Shown: positions 44,401 through 55,991, numbered from the stretch's first letter. The stretch is DNA of 64,000 nt from an uncultured Pelagibacteraceae bacterium (GCA_902628635.1 CACONQ010000001.1:62001-126000), one strand, 5' to 3'. Numbers and translations: made by a program. Notes: generated by a model not told the origin, from the letters alone.

Positions 44401-46320
44401 TTAGTTTGAAGGTGCTTGACTTAAAGCAGTATATTGTTCTAAAAATTTATCTAACTTCATATTTTCTTGTTTATTATTATCTAACTTTCTAATAGTTACA
44501 CTATTACTGTCAACTTCTTTTTTACCACAAATTAATAGAACTGGTATCTTGGAAAGTGAATGTTCCCTTATTTTGTAATTTAAATTATGGCTTTTTAAAT
44601 CTACTATACAATTAATGCCCTTATCATTTATCTCATTAGAAACTTTTTTAGCATAATCATCAAAATCATCTGATACTGGAATTACAACAACTTGCAAAGG
44701 ACTTATCCAAAAAGGTAGCTTGCCAGCGTAATTTTCAATTAGGATTCCAATAAATCTTTCTAGCGATCCAAATAATGCTCTGTGAAGCATTACTGGAACT
44801 TTTTTTGATCCATCTTTATCAACATAAGATGCACCTAATCTTTCTGGTAAATTAAGATCTACTTGCAATGTTCCACATTGCCAATCTCTTCCGATTGCAT
44901 CTCTTAATACAAATTCAATTTTTGGACCATAAAAAGCTCCCTCACCTTTATTGATACTATACTCTAATTTTGTAGCTTTAACTGCTTCAAGTAGAGCAGC
45001 CTCAGACTTATCCCAAACTTTATCGTCACCAACTCTAACTTCGGGTCTATCTGAATATTTCAATATTACATCGCTAAACCCTAAATTTTTATAAATATCT
45101 AAAATTAGATTTGTAACGCTTAAAGACTCGCTTGTGATTTGATCTTCGGTACAAAAAATATGTGCATCATCTTGAGTGAAAGCTCTTACTCTCATTAAAC
45201 CATGTAATGCTCCAGATGGCTCGTACCTATGTACCTTTCCAAACTCAGACATTTTTAAAGGAAGGTCTCTATAACTTTTTAAACCTTGATTAAAAACTTG
45301 AACACAACCAGGACAATTCATTGGTTTGATGGCAAATATTTTCTCATCAGGAGTGGTTGAAGTGTACATATGTTCGCCAAACTTCTCCCAGTGGCCTGAT
45401 TTTTCCCATAAGCTTCTGTCTAAAATTTCAGGTGTATTTATTTCTTTATAGCCAGCCTTTCTTTGTCTTAGTCTCATATAATCAATTAATTTTTGAAAAA
45501 GACTCCATCCTCTCTCATGCCAAAATACAGATCCTGGACTTTCCTCTCTAAAGTGAAAAAGATCCATTTCTTTTCCAAGCTTTCTATGATCTCTTTTCTC
45601 AGCCTCTTCCAATCTTTCGAGATATTTATCTAGGTCTTTTTTATTAGCCCAACCAGTCCCATAAATTCTTTGAAGCATCTCATTATTAGAGTCTCCACGC
45701 CAGTATGCTCCTGAGACTTTCATCAATTTAAAAGCTTTACCAATTTTGCCGGATGATAGTAAATGCGGTCCTCTACATAAATCATACCAAGTATCACCGT
45801 GATGATAAATTGTAAGTTCCTCATTTTTTGGGATACTTTCAATTATTTCAGCCTTATATTTTTCTCCAATTTTTTTAAAATGACTTATAGCTTTTTCTCT
45901 TTCCCAAACTTCTCTTCTCACTTTCACATCTTTATCAACTATTTCTGACATTCTTTTTTCAATTTTATTTAAATCCTCGCTGGTGAATGGTTCTTTTCTT
46001 GCAAAATCATAATAAAAACCATTTTCAATAACTGGACCAATAGTCACTTGCGTTCCTGGATATAATTCTTGAACAGCCATAGCCATTATATGAGCAGCGT
46101 CATGTCTAATTACTTCTAATCCCTCAGGATCTTGCGCTGTAAAAATTTTTACAGAGCTATCTTCTTTAATTATATGATATAAATCTTTTAATTCTCCATT
46201 TACACTCATGACTAAAGCTTGCTTGGCTAGAGACTTGCTTATTTTTTCTGCAACCTCGGAGCCATTTACAGGTTTCTCAAACTTTATTATTTTTCCATCA
46301 GGAAGTGTGATGTTTGTCAT
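44401..46320 (-). CDS. thrS: threonyl-tRNA synthetase
   Basis: TGS domain, RHDAAHIMAMAVQELYPGTQVTIGP, MNCPGCVQVFNQGLKSYRDLPLKMSEFG, LHRALFGSLERFIGILIE. Confidence 0.98.
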   Translation of the reverse strand: MTNITLPDGKIIKFEKPVNGSEVAEKISKSLAKQALVMSVNGELKDLYHIIKEDSSVKIFTAQDPEGLEVIRHDAAHIMAMAVQELYPGTQVTIGPVIENGFYYDFARKEPFTSEDLNKIEKRMSEIVDKDVKVRREVWEREKAISHFKKIGEKYKAEIIESIPKNEELTIYHHGDTWYDLCRGPHLLSSGKIGKAFKLMKVSGAYWRGDSNNEMLQRIYGTGWANKKDLDKYLERLEEAEKRDHRKLGKEMDLFHFREESPGSVFWHERGWSLFQKLIDYMRLRQRKAGYKEINTPEILDRSLWEKSGHWEKFGEHMYTSTTPDEKIFAIKPMNCPGCVQVFNQGLKSYRDLPLKMSEFGKVHRYEPSGALHGLMRVRAFTQDDAHIFCTEDQITSESLSVTNLILDIYKNLGFSDVILKYSDRPEVRVGDDKVWDKSEAALLEAVKATKLEYSINKGEGAFYGPKIEFVLRDAIGRDWQCGTLQVDLNLPERLGASYVDKDGSKKVPVMLHRALFGSLERFIGILIENYAGKLPFWISPLQVVVIPVSDDFDDYAKKVSNEINDKGINCIVDLKSHNLNYKIREHSLSKIPVLLICGKKEVDSNSVTIRKLDNNKQENMKLDKFLEQYTALSQAPSN

Positions 46321-47474
46321 TGGTTTACTAATTTTTTATATTCTGAATACGTATTTAAGCACATTTTTTCAATATTAAATCTATTTATAACGTTTTTTCT
46401 TCCTTCTCTACCCATTAAATCTAAAGTTAAAGTATCTAATTTTATAATTTCGTTTAGTTTGTCGCATAAAGATTTAGGATTTCCACTTTCAAATAAAAGT
46501 CCAGTTTTATTATCAATTACAGTTTCTTTTGACCCACCAATGTTACTAGCAATAATAGGTTTTTTCATTGCTTGGGCCTCTACAGAAACTCTACCAAAAG
46601 CTTCGGGTTCTATAGATGATGATACAATTACATCAGAAATATAATAGGCAACTGGCATCAAGTTACAATTATCAACAAATTTAATATTTTGTGTAAGGTT
46701 AAATTGCTCGACAAGTCTCTCAAGTTTTTTTCTGAAAACGGTCCTACCTTGATCATCACCAAGAATTACAGCAACAAAATCTAACTCAGGGTTACTTTGT
46801 TTAAACAAATTTATTGCCTCTATGAACATTTCTTGTCCTTTCCAAGCGGTTAATCTTCCAGGTAATAGTATAATTTTCTTATTATCATCGATTTTCCAAG
46901 TGGCTTTGAGTTTAACTATGTCTTTTTTTTTGATTGTGTCAGAGTCAAAATATTCAGTATTAATTCCTCTAAAGATAACTAAAAACTTTTTTTTTGAATT
47001 TAAAAATTTTTGATAATTTTCCGAAATATGAGAGAAGATAAAATTTGAACCTGCAATTAATACATCCGACTTGACCATTATTGAGTTATAAAACTTTTTT
47101 ATTGAATTTTTAAAATTGTAAGTACCATGAAATGTTGTAACAAATTTTCGTCTTGTAATTTTTGTTGCTATATAACATGACCATGCTGGTGCCCTGCTTC
47201 TAGCGTGAACAATGGAAATATTTAAAAATAAAATCAAAAGAGTTAAGGCAATACTATTAATGAGAATTATTAAAGGATTTTTACTTTGAACAGGTAGTTT
47301 TATAAGCTTCACTTTCTTTTTATCAATGTATTTAATGAGCTCACCACCACTAGTTACTATATAAGACTTACAATCCTGTTCATGCAAATAGTGTGCTAAA
47401 TCATAACATCCTGTTTCTGCTCCTCCGTAGCCTAATCTTGGTATAACTTGTAAGACTTTTAATTTTGATGCCAT
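46317..47474 (-). CDS. family 4 glycosyltransferase
   Basis: GYGGAETGCYDLA, PGRLTAWKGQEMFIEA, SSIEPEAFGRVSVEAQAMKKPIIASNIGGSKETV. Confidence 0.9.
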   Translation of the reverse strand: MASKLKVLQVIPRLGYGGAETGCYDLAHYLHEQDCKSYIVTSGGELIKYIDKKKVKLIKLPVQSKNPLIILINSIALTLLILFLNISIVHARSRAPAWSCYIATKITRRKFVTTFHGTYNFKNSIKKFYNSIMVKSDVLIAGSNFIFSHISENYQKFLNSKKKFLVIFRGINTEYFDSDTIKKKDIVKLKATWKIDDNKKIILLPGRLTAWKGQEMFIEAINLFKQSNPELDFVAVILGDDQGRTVFRKKLERLVEQFNLTQNIKFVDNCNLMPVAYYISDVIVSSSIEPEAFGRVSVEAQAMKKPIIASNIGGSKETVIDNKTGLLFESGNPKSLCDKLNEIIKLDTLTLDLMGREGRKNVINRFNIEKMCLNTYSEYKKLVNQ

Positions 47475-47517
47475 TGAATTAAAATATACATTATCAATTG
47501 ATGTAAATAAACTTTAT

Positions 47518-48273
47518 ATGATTAAATACAAATACTTACGATTGAATAAATATAAAAAGTTAAGATATTTATCAATAAACAATCAATCAAAAATTTGTAT
47601 TGTTTTTCTTCATGGTTTTATGTCTGACCTAGAGGGCAAAAAACCAAAGAGTCTTTTGAAATTCTGTAAAACGAACAAATTAGGTTTTGTAGCTCTTGAA
47701 TACTCTGGGCACGGCAAGTCCTCAGGAAAATTTACAAAAGGGAATATTAGTACTTGGTCTAATGATACCAAAAAGATAATTAAAAAATTTGTAAAAAAAA
47801 GAAAAATTATTTTGATTGGATCGAGTATGGGATCTTGGATAGGGCTGAAACAATTCAAATATTTTTCAAATCAAATAATCGGTTTTATTGGAATAGGATC
47901 TGCTCCAGAATTTTTAGAACTTTTAATGTGGAAAAAATTTTCAAAAAAAATAAAAATTGAAATTAAAACAAAAAAAATTTATTATTTAAAAAGTGAAAAT
48001 TATGAGTATCCAATAACCTACCAAATAATACGAGATGGCAAAAAAAATAAGGTCTTAAACAAAAAGATTTTATCAAAAATTAAAGTGACAATGATACATG
48101 GTAGCAAAGATGAAGTAGTTCCAACGGTTTATTCCAAAAAGGTATTAAAACTCTTTCCTAATGCTAAAAAAAAATTAGTTATTATTAAGAATGGCGATCA
48201 TAGTTTATCAGACAAGAAAAACCTAAAAAGAATAATTAATGAATTAAAAATTCTTATCTTTAATAAATTTTAA
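47518..48273 (+). CDS. alpha/beta hydrolase
   Basis: FLHGFMSDLEG, LIGSSMGSWIGL, MIHGSKDEVVPT, NGDHSLS. Confidence 0.85.
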   Translation: MIKYKYLRLNKYKKLRYLSINNQSKICIVFLHGFMSDLEGKKPKSLLKFCKTNKLGFVALEYSGHGKSSGKFTKGNISTWSNDTKKIIKKFVKKRKIILIGSSMGSWIGLKQFKYFSNQIIGFIGIGSAPEFLELLMWKKFSKKIKIEIKTKKIYYLKSENYEYPITYQIIRDGKKNKVLNKKILSKIKVTMIHGSKDEVVPTVYSKKVLKLFPNAKKKLVIIKNGDHSLSDKKNLKRIINELKILIFNKF

Positions 48274-49098
48274 TCCTTCAACAAAAGAAGGAAATTTAAG
48301 CTTATATTTAAAGAATTTTTTCATTTTATCGTTATTAACTTTTTTTGAGTCTCTATAAAAATTTTTGAGCATGCCGTCTTGTAGTTTGTCTGGTGCGATT
48401 TTTTCAGGAATTTTAATTTTTAATAACTCAGCTGCAAAAGTAGTAATTTCCTCAGTGGATGCAGGTCTGTCATCTGATATATTAAAAATTTCACCTCCCT
48501 TAAAGTTCACCATCGACTTAACCAAAATATTAGTAATATCGTCTAGGTGTATTCTTGAAAAAAAATGATTTTTTTTATCAATTATTTTTGCACTTCCATT
48601 TTCAAGTCTTTTCAAAATATTATTAGAGTTTGAATAGATACCTGAAAGTCTAAAAATTTGAATAGGAAGATTTGACTCCTTATATATTGAAATCCACTTA
48701 TTCTCAGCAGCCAATCGACTTATTCCATTTTCAGAAGTTGGTTTCGTTAAACTTTTTTCATTTACCCAGTCCCCATTGTGGTCTCCATAAACACTTGTTG
48801 CAGATAAATATGTAATCCACTTAGCTTTAATTTTTTTTAATTCACTTTCAAAGTGTTTAAAGACTATATCTTCTCCATTAATTGGAGGAATTGATATTAA
48901 AATAAAATCTGCTTCATGTATTTTTTCAACTATTTTTGAATCAAAGTAGTTTTCATTTAATTCAAAAATATTATGAGTATTATTTATGTTTTTTGGTGAC
49001 CTGGAAGTGTAACTAAGATTTATTTTATTTTTTTTGGAAAGTTCATTTATAAAATTTACTGCAACTTGTCCGTAGCCGAAGCAAAAAATATTTACCAC
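48244..49098 (-). CDS. NAD(P)-dependent epimerase/SDR-like protein
   Basis: N-terminal FCFGYGQVAVNF Rossmann, YLSATSVYGDHNGDWV, ISRLAAENKW, RIHLDDITNIL. Confidence 0.85.
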   Translation of the reverse strand: MVNIFCFGYGQVAVNFINELSKKNKINLSYTSRSPKNINNTHNIFELNENYFDSKIVEKIHEADFILISIPPINGEDIVFKHFESELKKIKAKWITYLSATSVYGDHNGDWVNEKSLTKPTSENGISRLAAENKWISIYKESNLPIQIFRLSGIYSNSNNILKRLENGSAKIIDKKNHFFSRIHLDDITNILVKSMVNFKGGEIFNISDDRPASTEEITTFAAELLKIKIPEKIAPDKLQDGMLKNFYRDSKKVNNDKMKKFFKYKLKFPSFVEGLKFIKDKNF

Positions 49099-49099
49099 T

Positions 49100-52000
49100 T
49101 TAACTAACTTTTTTAATTGTAGATTTTGTTGTAATTGGATGTTTTAATTTATCTAACATTTCCTTAGGGCATACCTGTACAAAATTTAAAATTTCCTTGT
49201 CAAAATTTTTGATAATTTCATTTGATAATTTTGAATTTGTCTCTTTTGAATGCTCATCAATAATATTTTTTAAAAACTCTTTCCAGTATTCAGTTTCAAC
49301 ATTTTGCCAAACTACTGTTTCAGGATTAACTTTTTTCTCAAATTGTTTACTTTTATCGTAGATAAATGCCATACCACCAGTCATACCAGCAGCAAAGTTA
49401 TCACCAACCTCGCCTAGTATAATAATTGATCCACCTGTCATATATTCACATCCATTCGAGTCACATCCTTCAATAACCGAAGTTGCACCTGAATTTCTTA
49501 CAGCAAATCGTTCGCCTGCCTGTCCTGCAGCAAAAAGTTTTCCCGATGTAGCTCCATATAAAACTGTATTTCCAATAATTGTATTTTCAGATGAAACTAG
49601 ATTACTTTCATCTGCTAATTTAATTGATATTGTTGCTCCAGATAATCCTTTAGCTACATAATCGTTAGCATCACCTTTCAAAACTAATTTTAGTCCTTTC
49701 ATTGCAAACGCTCCGAATGATTGTCCCGCAGAACCTTTGAAATTTAGAGTTAAAAATCCCTCATCTAACTTATCATGCCCAAACTTTTTATATAAATTAT
49801 GTGATATTCTTGTTCCAACAGCTCTATGCGTGTTTTCAATTTCAAATTCTTTAATTATTTTTTTAGGATTATCTAAATGATTTTCAATTTCAGGCCATAT
49901 GTTTTGATCAAGAGTATTTGGCACGTCATTAATAATTTGTTTTTCACAATATCTCTTATTTTCACCTGGATCAGCTTGAACAAAGAGTGGGTTAAGATCA
50001 AGATCATCCAAATTAGCTGATGCTTTGCTTACTTGTCTTAATAGATCAGTTCTGCCAATTACATCATTTAAAGATTTAAAACCTAATTCTGCTAGAATTT
50101 CACGAACTTCAGTTGCAATAAAAGTAAACAAATTTACAACTTTTTCAGGAGTTCCAGTAAATTTTTCTCTAAGTTTATCATCTTGTGTACAAACTCCTAC
50201 TGGACAAGTATTGGAATGACACTGTCTTACCATTATACATCCCATAGCTACTAGAGCAGTTGTCGCCACTCCAAATTCTTCAGCACCCATCATTGCTGCT
50301 ATAACAACATCTCTTCCAGTTTTTATCCCTCCATCAGTTCTCAAAGTAACGCTGTGCCTTAAATTATTTAAAGTTAAAACTTGATTAGCTTCAGTCAAAC
50401 CCATCTCCCAAGGTACTCCAACATACTTAACACTTGTTTGAGGACTTGCGCCTGTTCCACCATTATGTCCTGAAATTAAAATAATATCTGCTTTTGCTTT
50501 TGCTACTCCTGCAGCAATTGTTCCAATTCCTGATGATGCAACCAATTTTACGCCAACTCTTGCTTTAGGATTTATTTGTTTAAGATCATAAATTAATTGT
50601 GCCAAATCCTCAATTGAGTAAATGTCGTGATGTGGTGGTGGAGAAATCAATGTAACTCCAGGTGTTGAGTGTCTTAATCTTGCAATTTCTGCTGAAACTT
50701 TAAAACCAGGTAATTGTCCACCCTCCCCAGGTTTTGCACCTTGTGCCATTTTTATTTCTATTTCATTACAATTATTTAGATAATTAATCGTTACTCCAAA
50801 CCTGGCTGATGCTATTTGTTTAACTCTTGAATTTGCACTATCCCCATTTTCCATTTTGGTGAACCTTTTTTCATCTTCACCGCCTTCTCCACTGCAAGAA
50901 GCACCTCTTATCCTATTCATTCCAATTGCAAGAGTTTCATGAGCCTCTTTTGATAATGCACCATGAGACATGCTTCCACTTCCAAATCTTTTTAGGATAT
51001 TTTCAATAGGTTCTACTTCAGATATATCTATTGATTTATTCAAATATCTTTTTCTAAAGTCAATTAAATCTCTTAAATTAATTGGAGGTAGATTATAAAT
51101 ACCCTCAGCATATTTTTTGTAAACTGTATAAGATCCACTCCCAACTGCACTTTGAAGCATATGGATTAATTTACCTTGGTACTGATGTAACTCACCATTT
51201 TTTCGATAACGATAAATTCCCCCAATCGGTAAAACACTGTCCTCGCTTTCAAATGCCTCATCATGAATTACTCTTATTTTTTTTTCAATTCCAGTCAGAC
51301 CGATACCAGAAATTTTAGATACAACTCCTGGAAAATAATCAGAAACAATCGTTCTACTCAAGCCAACAGTTTCAAAGTTACAACCTCCTCGATAGGAACT
51401 TAGAACAGAAATTCCCATTTTTGACATTATTTTTAACAAACCACTATTCACTGATTTAATGTATCTTTTGATACAATCTTCATACTCAAAGTTACCAAAT
51501 AATTTTTTTTCAAATCTTTGATATAGACAATCAAGTGCCAAATATGGATTTACTGTTGTTGCTCCTACGCCTAAAAGGGTTGCAAAAGAGTGTGTATCTA
51601 AAGCTTCTCCTGTTTGTACATTTATAGACACATACCCTCTTAATTTATTATTTATTAGGTAAGAATTAATAGCACCAACAGACAATAGCATTGGAATAGG
51701 AAGTCTTTTTTCGGAGATATTTTTATCAGACAAAATTAATTGTTTAACTCCTTTTCTAACCTCAATTTCAGCTTCTTTTTGTATTCTTTCTAATGCAACC
51801 TCTAAATTTTCACTTTTTTCAAATGTACAATCTATTTCATAAGAGTTTTTGCCAAAATAATTTATAAATTTTTTGAGTTGAGAATTAGATAAAATAGGTG
51901 AGTCTAAAACATAGATATTATCCTTAGTAAGATTATCAAAATTTAATATATTTCCTAAGTTACCAAATCTCGTTTTTAAACTCATAACTTTATTTTCTCT

Positions 52001-53605
52001 CAAAGAATCGATGGGTGGATTAGTAACTTGGCTAAAATTTTGTCTAAAAAAGTGATATAAGGGTCGATACTTATCTGAAAGCACAGCTAGGGGTGTATCA
52101 TCACCCATTGAACCTGTTGCTTCTTTAGCATCTTCAGCCATTGGATGCAAAATAAGTTCTAAGTCCTCTAAGCTTATACCAAAAGCATGTTGTCTTTTCT
52201 TTAAATCACTACCTTTAAATAAAGCTTTTTCATTTGAAACTGTAATTTTTTTATCTAGATCAATTATTTGACTATTAAAATGTTTATATTCTTTTGCGAG
52301 ATAATTTTTTATCTTCTCATTAGTAAATAATTTTCCTTTTTCAATTCTTACACCAATTATTTCTCCTGGTCCTAATCGCCCTTTGGCTAATATTTTTTTT
52401 TCATTTAATTTAATCATTCCTGTCTCAGAACCTGCAAACAAAAATTTATCTTTTGTGATAGTGTATCTAAGTGGTCTCAAACCATTTCTGTCATTAGCTG
52501 CTATTACCCACTCGTTATCAGTTCCTGCAATTGCTGCTGGTCCATCCCATGGTTCCATAGTACTGTTTAAAAAATTAAATAGTTGTTGATGATCTTTTGA
52601 TAAAACTTTACTTTTTTTTGACCATGCATCTGGGACCAACATAAGTTTAGCAAGTGGAGCAGGTTGTCCTGATATATTTAACAACTCAAATACATTATCT
52701 AGTGCTGCTGAGTCCGATGTTCCTGGTTGAATAACTGGTTTCAAATTCTCTATATCTTCAAATAAATTACTATCCATTTCTTGCTCATGGACTTTCATCC
52801 AATTTTTGTTTCCTCTAAAAGTGTTTATCTCACCATTATGTGCGATGGCACGGAAAGGTTGGGCTAAATCCCAACTTGGTGCGGTATTGGTCGAAAATCT
52901 TTGATGAAAAATAGCAAATCTGGAGACAAAACGTTCGTCTTGTAAATCAATATAAAAATCAGATATCGACTCCGCCAAAAACATACCTTTGTAAATAATT
53001 GATTTTGAGCTTAAAGAACAAATATAAAATCCACTTAACGATTTTTTAATTGCCTCGTTTTCAATTTTTCTTCTTGTCTCATAAAGTTTTCTCTCTAGGT
53101 TTTTGCCACTTAATTCCTTTATGTTATGTTTAAATAGAACCTGAGCAATTTCAGGTCTTGTTCTGTCTGCTTTCTCTCCCAATACTTTTGGATTTACAGG
53201 TACTTGTCTCCATCCATAAATGCTAAAGTTACTTTTTGTTAATTCACTCTCAACAATAGTTCTGCATGTTTCCTGCGCATCAAAATTATTTCTTGGCAGA
53301 AAGATCATGCCAACACAAATTTCAGTATTATCAAATTTGTGTCCAGTTATTTCAATTTTTTCTATGAAAAAATCTTTTGGAATTTCTAAATGTATACCCG
53401 CTCCATCGCCTGTTTTTCCATCTGCATCCACGGCTCCTCTGTGCCAAACAGCCTTTAAAGCTTGTATTCCATAATCAACAACTGCTCTTGATTTTTTTCC
53501 CTCCGTAGATGCAACTAAACCAACTCCACAAGCATCATGCTCCATATCTTTAGAATAAACGTTATTCTTTTTAAGGAGATCTAAGTTTTTTTTATATCTT
53601 TCCAT
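49100..53605 (-). CDS. gltB: glutamate synthase large subunit
   Basis: EHDACGVG N-terminal amidotransferase Cys, RFSTNTAPSWDLAQPFRAIAHNGEINT, GQLPGFKV, GHNGGTGASPQTS, C-terminal GXGXG repeats. Confidence 0.98.
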   Translation of the reverse strand: MERYKKNLDLLKKNNVYSKDMEHDACGVGLVASTEGKKSRAVVDYGIQALKAVWHRGAVDADGKTGDGAGIHLEIPKDFFIEKIEITGHKFDNTEICVGMIFLPRNNFDAQETCRTIVESELTKSNFSIYGWRQVPVNPKVLGEKADRTRPEIAQVLFKHNIKELSGKNLERKLYETRRKIENEAIKKSLSGFYICSLSSKSIIYKGMFLAESISDFYIDLQDERFVSRFAIFHQRFSTNTAPSWDLAQPFRAIAHNGEINTFRGNKNWMKVHEQEMDSNLFEDIENLKPVIQPGTSDSAALDNVFELLNISGQPAPLAKLMLVPDAWSKKSKVLSKDHQQLFNFLNSTMEPWDGPAAIAGTDNEWVIAANDRNGLRPLRYTITKDKFLFAGSETGMIKLNEKKILAKGRLGPGEIIGVRIEKGKLFTNEKIKNYLAKEYKHFNSQIIDLDKKITVSNEKALFKGSDLKKRQHAFGISLEDLELILHPMAEDAKEATGSMGDDTPLAVLSDKYRPLYHFFRQNFSQVTNPPIDSLRENKVMSLKTRFGNLGNILNFDNLTKDNIYVLDSPILSNSQLKKFINYFGKNSYEIDCTFEKSENLEVALERIQKEAEIEVRKGVKQLILSDKNISEKRLPIPMLLSVGAINSYLINNKLRGYVSINVQTGEALDTHSFATLLGVGATTVNPYLALDCLYQRFEKKLFGNFEYEDCIKRYIKSVNSGLLKIMSKMGISVLSSYRGGCNFETVGLSRTIVSDYFPGVVSKISGIGLTGIEKKIRVIHDEAFESEDSVLPIGGIYRYRKNGELHQYQGKLIHMLQSAVGSGSYTVYKKYAEGIYNLPPINLRDLIDFRKRYLNKSIDISEVEPIENILKRFGSGSMSHGALSKEAHETLAIGMNRIRGASCSGEGGEDEKRFTKMENGDSANSRVKQIASARFGVTINYLNNCNEIEIKMAQGAKPGEGGQLPGFKVSAEIARLRHSTPGVTLISPPPHHDIYSIEDLAQLIYDLKQINPKARVGVKLVASSGIGTIAAGVAKAKADIILISGHNGGTGASPQTSVKYVGVPWEMGLTEANQVLTLNNLRHSVTLRTDGGIKTGRDVVIAAMMGAEEFGVATTALVAMGCIMVRQCHSNTCPVGVCTQDDKLREKFTGTPEKVVNLFTFIATEVREILAELGFKSLNDVIGRTDLLRQVSKASANLDDLDLNPLFVQADPGENKRYCEKQIINDVPNTLDQNIWPEIENHLDNPKKIIKEFEIENTHRAVGTRISHNLYKKFGHDKLDEGFLTLNFKGSAGQSFGAFAMKGLKLVLKGDANDYVAKGLSGATISIKLADESNLVSSENTIIGNTVLYGATSGKLFAAGQAGERFAVRNSGATSVIEGCDSNGCEYMTGGSIIILGEVGDNFAAGMTGGMAFIYDKSKQFEKKVNPETVVWQNVETEYWKEFLKNIIDEHSKETNSKLSNEIIKNFDKEILNFVQVCPKEMLDKLKHPITTKSTIKKVS

Positions 53606-55044
53606 TAAGCTACTTTTTCTTGATTAATAGTTTTTTGCTTTAAAAATTTTTTAATATTTATAGCTGCATCACGTCCATCTTTAATGGCCCATACAACTAG
53701 AGAAGCTCCTCTAATGATATCTCCTGCAGCAAATACACCAGGTAAATTTGTTTCCATGGTATCAAAATCTGTTTTAATCGTGCCCCATCTAGATACTTGA
53801 AGTTCTTTACTTCCAAAAAGTGTTGGCAAATCTTCAGGATCAAAACCCAATGCTTTGATCACCATGTCAGACTTTATTTCAAACTCTGAATCTTTTTGAA
53901 TTTCGGGTTTACGTCTACCAGTCTCATCTGGTTCTCCAAGTTTAATTTTATTTACTTTTAAGCTTTCAATTTTATTTTTTCCTATAAATTCTTTAGGTGC
54001 TGTAAGCCATACAAACTCTACTCCCTCCTCCTCAGCATTAGCCACCTCTCTAGCTGATCCAGGCATATTTTCTTTATCTCTTCGGTATAGGCATTTCACT
54101 GATTTAGCATTCTGTCTTACTGCGGTCCTTACACAGTCCATTGCGGTATCTCCGCCACCTATAACTACAATATTCTTTCCTTCTGCATTGAGTTTGCCAT
54201 TATCAAATAATTCAACTTTATCACCTAATCCTTTTTTATTGGATGCAGTAAGAAATTCCATAGCAGGAAAAATATTCTCCAAATCGTTTCCGGGTAAATC
54301 AATCTCTCTAGCTTTATAGACACCAGTTGCAATCAAAATTGCGTCATGTTTTTCTCTTAATTCCTCAAGAGTTGAGTCTTTTCCAACTTCAAAATTTTGT
54401 ACAAATTTAATCCCACTTTCCTTTAAAAGTTTTGTTCTTCTTTCAACTACAAATTTTTCAAGCTTAAAGTTTGGTATGCCATATATTAAAAGTCCTCCAG
54501 GTCTATCGTATCTATCATATATTGTTACTTTATATCCTGAGGTTCTTAATTGTTCTGCACATGCTAAGCCTGCTGGACCTGATCCGATTATTCCTATACT
54601 CTGATTAATTTCATTTTTTACTTTAATTGGTTTAATCCAACCATTCGCCCATGCATTTTCTGTTATATATTTCTCAACAGAGCCTATTGTTACGGTTCCA
54701 TGCCCTGATTGTTCGATCACACAATTCCCTTCGCATAACCTGTCTTGAGGGCATATACGACCACAAACTTCTGGCATATTGTTTGTACTTTGAGATAATT
54801 CATAGGCCTCTTTAAGCCTTCCTTCTGCGGTTAATTTAAGCCAATCTGGAATATTGTTACTTAAAGGGCAATGGACTTGGCAAAAAGGAACTCCACATTG
54901 AGAACACCTACTTGATTGTTGGGTTGCTTTTTCGTTTATAAATTCATCATAGATCTCTTTAAAATCCTCTTTTCTAAGATCAATCTCTCTCTTAGGTGGA
55001 TTTTGCTGACCTATATCAGTAAACTTTAACATTTTTTTTGACAT
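53605..55044 (-). CDS. gltD: glutamate synthase small subunit
   Basis: RCSQCGVPFCQVHCPLSNNIPDWL, GSGPAGLACAEQLR, VIGGGDTAMDCVRTAVRQ. Confidence 0.97.
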   Translation of the reverse strand: MSKKMLKFTDIGQQNPPKREIDLRKEDFKEIYDEFINEKATQQSSRCSQCGVPFCQVHCPLSNNIPDWLKLTAEGRLKEAYELSQSTNNMPEVCGRICPQDRLCEGNCVIEQSGHGTVTIGSVEKYITENAWANGWIKPIKVKNEINQSIGIIGSGPAGLACAEQLRTSGYKVTIYDRYDRPGGLLIYGIPNFKLEKFVVERRTKLLKESGIKFVQNFEVGKDSTLEELREKHDAILIATGVYKAREIDLPGNDLENIFPAMEFLTASNKKGLGDKVELFDNGKLNAEGKNIVVIGGGDTAMDCVRTAVRQNAKSVKCLYRRDKENMPGSAREVANAEEEGVEFVWLTAPKEFIGKNKIESLKVNKIKLGEPDETGRRKPEIQKDSEFEIKSDMVIKALGFDPEDLPTLFGSKELQVSRWGTIKTDFDTMETNLPGVFAAGDIIRGASLVVWAIKDGRDAAINIKKFLKQKTINQEKVA

Positions 55045-55223
55045 AATTTTTACTTGTATATACTAAGAAAATTGAATTTTAACTAATATTTAGGACAGTT
55101 TCTATTACCTATTTTAAGTAAAAAAATCAGTATTTATGTAGCTAATTCTTTTTTTGCATAGCACATATTCCAACATCTTATCGCTTTATTTTAAATTTAT
55201 ATAAGCTACTTAAGAATCTTTAG

Positions 55224-55991
55224 ATGTTTTCAAACTTTTTCGAATTAACTATTTTATCTGCAATTCAGGGAATTTCTGAATTTTTACCAGTAAGCTCATC
55301 TGCACATTTAATTTTAGCTAATGATATTTCAAATCTAGGGATTGGATCAATTTATCTTGATACCGGAATGCACCTAGGTTCTCTGCTAGCTGTAATCTTT
55401 TATTTCAGGAATGATTTAAAAAAAATTACTAAAAATAAAAAATTATTGTGCTTAATGATATTTGGTTCTTTGCCAACAATTTTTTTAGGTGCAATTTTAT
55501 ATTTTACAGGATTAATTAACCTCTTAAGAAATATAGAAATAATTGCATGGACAACTTTTATATTTGCTATCCTGCTATGGGTTGCTGACAAATTTAAGGT
55601 TGAAAAAAAAATAGACAGTGATCTAAATATAATATCAATTTTGCTTATTGGCTTATTCCAAATGTTATCACTTATCCCAGGCGTAAGTAGATCAGGGATT
55701 GTAATCACAGCTGGTCGTTTTTTAAATTTTGATAGATTTGAATCCACAAAAATTTCGTTCTATTTATCTATACCTGCAATTGCGGGTGCAAGTTTTTTAA
55801 CTTTAAAAGATTTAGGTTCATCAATTGTTGATAATAATATAATAATTATGCTTGGAATATGCTTTTCATTTATTTTTTCCTATCTAACGATTAAATATTT
55901 TTTAATTTATATAAAAAATTTTACTCTGTTTGCATTCATAATTTATAGAGTTATTTTATCTTTTATATTATTTTATATAATTTATATCTGA
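55224..55991 (+). CDS. uppP: undecaprenyl-diphosphate phosphatase
   Basis: AIQGISEFLPVSSSAHL, LIPGVSRSGIVITAGRFL. Confidence 0.96.
   Translation: MFSNFFELTILSAIQGISEFLPVSSSAHLILANDISNLGIGSIYLDTGMHLGSLLAVIFYFRNDLKKITKNKKLLCLMIFGSLPTIFLGAILYFTGLINLLRNIEIIAWTTFIFAILLWVADKFKVEKKIDSDLNIISILLIGLFQMLSLIPGVSRSGIVITAGRFLNFDRFESTKISFYLSIPAIAGASFLTLKDLGSSIVDNNIIIMLGICFSFIFSYLTIKYFLIYIKNFTLFAFIIYRVILSFILFYIIYI

Noticed and set aside
55045-55223. Possible riboswitch between gltD and uppP
   Set aside because: Divergent promoter region with no recognisable conserved aptamer or strong hairpin.
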